Shown here: positions 5,910 to 7,341 of the stretch, piece after piece
Layout of the letters: each line of letters opens with the position of its first letter
Numbering within the stretch: position 1 is the first letter of the stretch
NCBI GenBank assembly: GCA_040374085.1
Contig: JBEIVB010000112.1
Location: 1 to 7,341 of the forward strand
Origin: JBEIVB01 sp040374085
Lineage (GTDB): Bacteria > Bacteroidota > Bacteroidia > UBA4408
DNA length: 7,341 nucleotides
Direction: 5' to 3'
Program-made: the position numbers and the translations under genes
Notes under the pieces: model-generated
Databases searched by the model: none
What the model was told of the DNA's origin: nothing
The model's input: the letters and a program-made list of their open reading frames with translations, nothing else

Positions 5910-6582
5910 CTTTTATGATGGTTCGTTTAGGCTTCCTTCCTGTTTTTTTTCGGGAGGTGGCATGTACGCGCTGATTCGGAACGTGCTGAAATAAGATAAG
6001 TCCACCGCCATGGGGCAGACCCTCTCCGGAGGTTTGGGCATAGAGGGGTTTTATTACCCATTCCAGTTCCTGGGGCAATCTCGGCTCTACGCTCAACTGT
6101 TCGCCTTTTTTCAGTTCAAGCTCCAGGTGGCGTTTGCTGCTTGGGGATTCTATGCGCAGCAAAATTTTTTCCTGCTTGTCTGGCAGGGCGGTAAAGTCAT
6201 GCAGAGGCTTCCATAGGTTGGGTGCATATTTCCCTTGGGCGATGCGCTTCCAACGTGCCGTGTAGCCCGGCCGCAGGATGGGCAAATGCCATGTTGCCGG
6301 TCTGGGTGCCATGCTCCTGCGCACTTCCCAAGGCTCTGAGCTTTCTAAGCAATATAAGCTGTCTTTTATGCGTACGCTGCATCCCCTGTGCTCCAGCAAG
6401 AAGCCCTTGTCCTGGGTTTGATAGGTGATGCAAAAGGTGCTGTCGCGCTGCAACACCAATCGGCACAAGAAGGGTTGGGCAGGATTGGTGCTTTCGGCTC
6501 GGTAGTGCTGCGCACGTACACCCTGTATGAATAAAAGCAACATCAGCCAACACGTGGAAAGCTGACGATAAGAGCAACGCAT
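5881..6582 (-). CDS. Secreted protein of unknown function
   Basis: I do not recognise a family. The 233-residue product begins with a clear Sec signal peptide: MRCSYRQLSTC, a hydrophobic core (WLMLLLFI, 12-19), and a likely cleavage after VRA (24). There is no lipobox cysteine directly after it, so it is probably periplasmic or outside the cell and not a lipoprotein. The mature part has four cysteines (40, 51, 68, 78), which could make two disulfides. It ends in a strongly basic tail (211-233, 11 Lys/Arg in 23 residues) coded partly by two A8 runs. The ATG overlaps the stop of the upstream barrel gene (TAATG), so the two are probably co-translated and may act together at the envelope. The stop lies 18 bp inside the convergent OsmC gene. 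No terminator is visible for it on its own strand. Confidence 0.8.
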   Translation of the reverse strand: MRCSYRQLSTCWLMLLLFIQGVRAQHYRAESTNPAQPFLCRLVLQRDSTFCITYQTQDKGFLLEHRGCSVRIKDSLYCLESSEPWEVRRSMAPRPATWHLPILRPGYTARWKRIAQGKYAPNLWKPLHDFTALPDKQEKILLRIESPSSKRHLELELKKGEQLSVEPRLPQELEWVIKPLYAQTSGEGLPHGGGLILFQHVPNQRVHATSRKKTGRKPKRTIIKEKKPLPIRG

Positions 6583-7341
6583 TAAAACTTCATGCGAATA
6601 CCCGCCAAGAAGTTGAAGCCCATGGTAGGGTATTGCAGCCAGCGCTGATAGCGGGTTCCGGCGAGGTTCTGAGTACTTAGAAAGGCCCCTATTTTTTGGT
6701 TGTAGCGGTAATTCACTTCCAATCCCGCATCCACCAGGCCTTTCAAGCGGTATTCAGAAAAGGGTTGCGCCGGGTTGTATCCGGGCATGCCGGCCGGATA
6801 ATCGAAGCGCGCCCACTGACGCCCAATGTAGAGTAGGCTCACAGTGGCATCGAAACGCTCGTCGAAGCGGTAGGTTCCCGATACGCGCCCTTCCCAGTTT
6901 GGACGATACCAAGCCCGAGATTCCGTGGCCATGGTGTAGTGCCGATATACCACTTCGCCCTGAATTTTGAGGTTTTCCATCACGCGGTAATGGAAGCGGC
7001 CTTGACCTCTGATTTCATTTACGTCGTCGTACACCACCGCAAATTTGTGGTTGTAGGGCTGGTTGCCGGGTAAGGAGGCGGGATTGGGCGCATCGGCAAA
7101 TTCGAGGCGGTTCACAAAGAAGGCTTGTTGCTGCCCTATGCTGTAGGCTCCGCTTACATCAAACCCGAAACGCTGTCCCAGGTTGCCTTTCAGGCCCAGC
7201 AAGGCTTCTACGGGTACGTTGCTGTTGCGTAGGTCGGCATTGGAAAACAAAAAGGGATTCTGCATGCTCAAGGCATAAAAGCTGTTGCGCTGGGTGCGTC
7301 CTTCTATGGCTGCATATACACTCATCACGTCGCGCACCACC
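6582..7341 (-). CDS. Outer-membrane beta-barrel protein, TonB-receptor-like (C-terminal part)
   Basis: Only the last roughly 252 residues are in the window; the frame stays open to the right edge, so the start and any plug or CarboxypepD-like domain lie outside. The sequence shows alternating polar/aromatic beta-strand segments with turns (for example GQGRFHYRVMENLKIQGEVVYRH), late-barrel features such as NLAGTRYQRWLQYP, and a final strand ending in Phe (GFNFLAGIRMKF), the C-terminal signature recognised by the BAM assembly machine. This is typical of Bacteroidota TonB-dependent receptors and related barrels; the substrate is unknown. The GTG near the edge is an internal codon and not a start. 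Its TAA overlaps the ATG of the secreted-protein gene by one base. Confidence 0.82.
   Translation of the reverse strand, partial: VVRDVMSVYAAIEGRTQRNSFYALSMQNPFLFSNADLRNSNVPVEALLGLKGNLGQRFGFDVSGAYSIGQQQAFFVNRLEFADAPNPASLPGNQPYNHKFAVVYDDVNEIRGQGRFHYRVMENLKIQGEVVYRHYTMATESRAWYRPNWEGRVSGTYRFDERFDATVSLLYIGRQWARFDYPAGMPGYNPAQPFSEYRLKGLVDAGLEVNYRYNQKIGAFLSTQNLAGTRYQRWLQYPTMGFNFLAGIRMKF

Overview
The window looks like a chromosomal core region of a Bacteroidota (Bacteroidetes) bacterium, probably in or near the Flavobacteriales/Sphingobacteriales. This rests on the sequence character of RecA and Tgt, on upstream regions that are A-rich instead of carrying Shine-Dalgarno motifs, on two matches to the Bacteroidota promoter -7 element TAnnTTTG, and on a TonB-receptor-like outer-membrane barrel ending in Phe. 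The phylum is a fairly safe inference; a genus cannot be named from this sequence.

Layout. Positions 1-473 hold no convincing gene. They contain a perfect palindrome (79-99) inside a larger foldable stretch and, at 365-398, the intrinsic terminator of recA. recA (474-1517, minus) stands alone, with its own -7 promoter element and an unusual set of 10-bp phased repeats upstream. tgt (1764-2900, minus) follows after a 246-bp gene-free spacer. It encodes queuine tRNA-ribosyltransferase and lacks the three cysteines that bind zinc in the classical bacterial enzyme.

From a divergent intergenic region a plus-strand operon runs from about 3047 to 5898. It encodes a membrane-bound family 2 glycosyltransferase, an ECF-like sigma-70 factor, RsmG (16S rRNA m7G methyltransferase) and an OsmC/YhfA-like thiol protein. 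The first three genes overlap (10 bp, then 1 bp) and the fourth follows after 10 bp, so one transcript and translational coupling are likely. The operon closes with a strong intrinsic terminator.

From the right edge a minus-strand pair converges on this operon: the C-terminal part of an outer-membrane beta-barrel protein (6582-7341, cut by the window edge) and a small secreted protein of unknown function (5881-6582), coupled through a TAATG stop/start overlap. The last gene overlaps the 3' end of the OsmC gene by 18 bp, and the plus-strand terminator lies inside the coding sequence of the opposing gene.

Most of the window is housekeeping sequence. I see no mobile element, CRISPR array, tRNA or rRNA, and no clear candidate for a large undescribed system. 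The points most worth following are the secreted protein paired with the barrel, the shared terminator/coding overlap, the zinc-site-less Tgt, the repeats upstream of recA, and the structured element at the left end.
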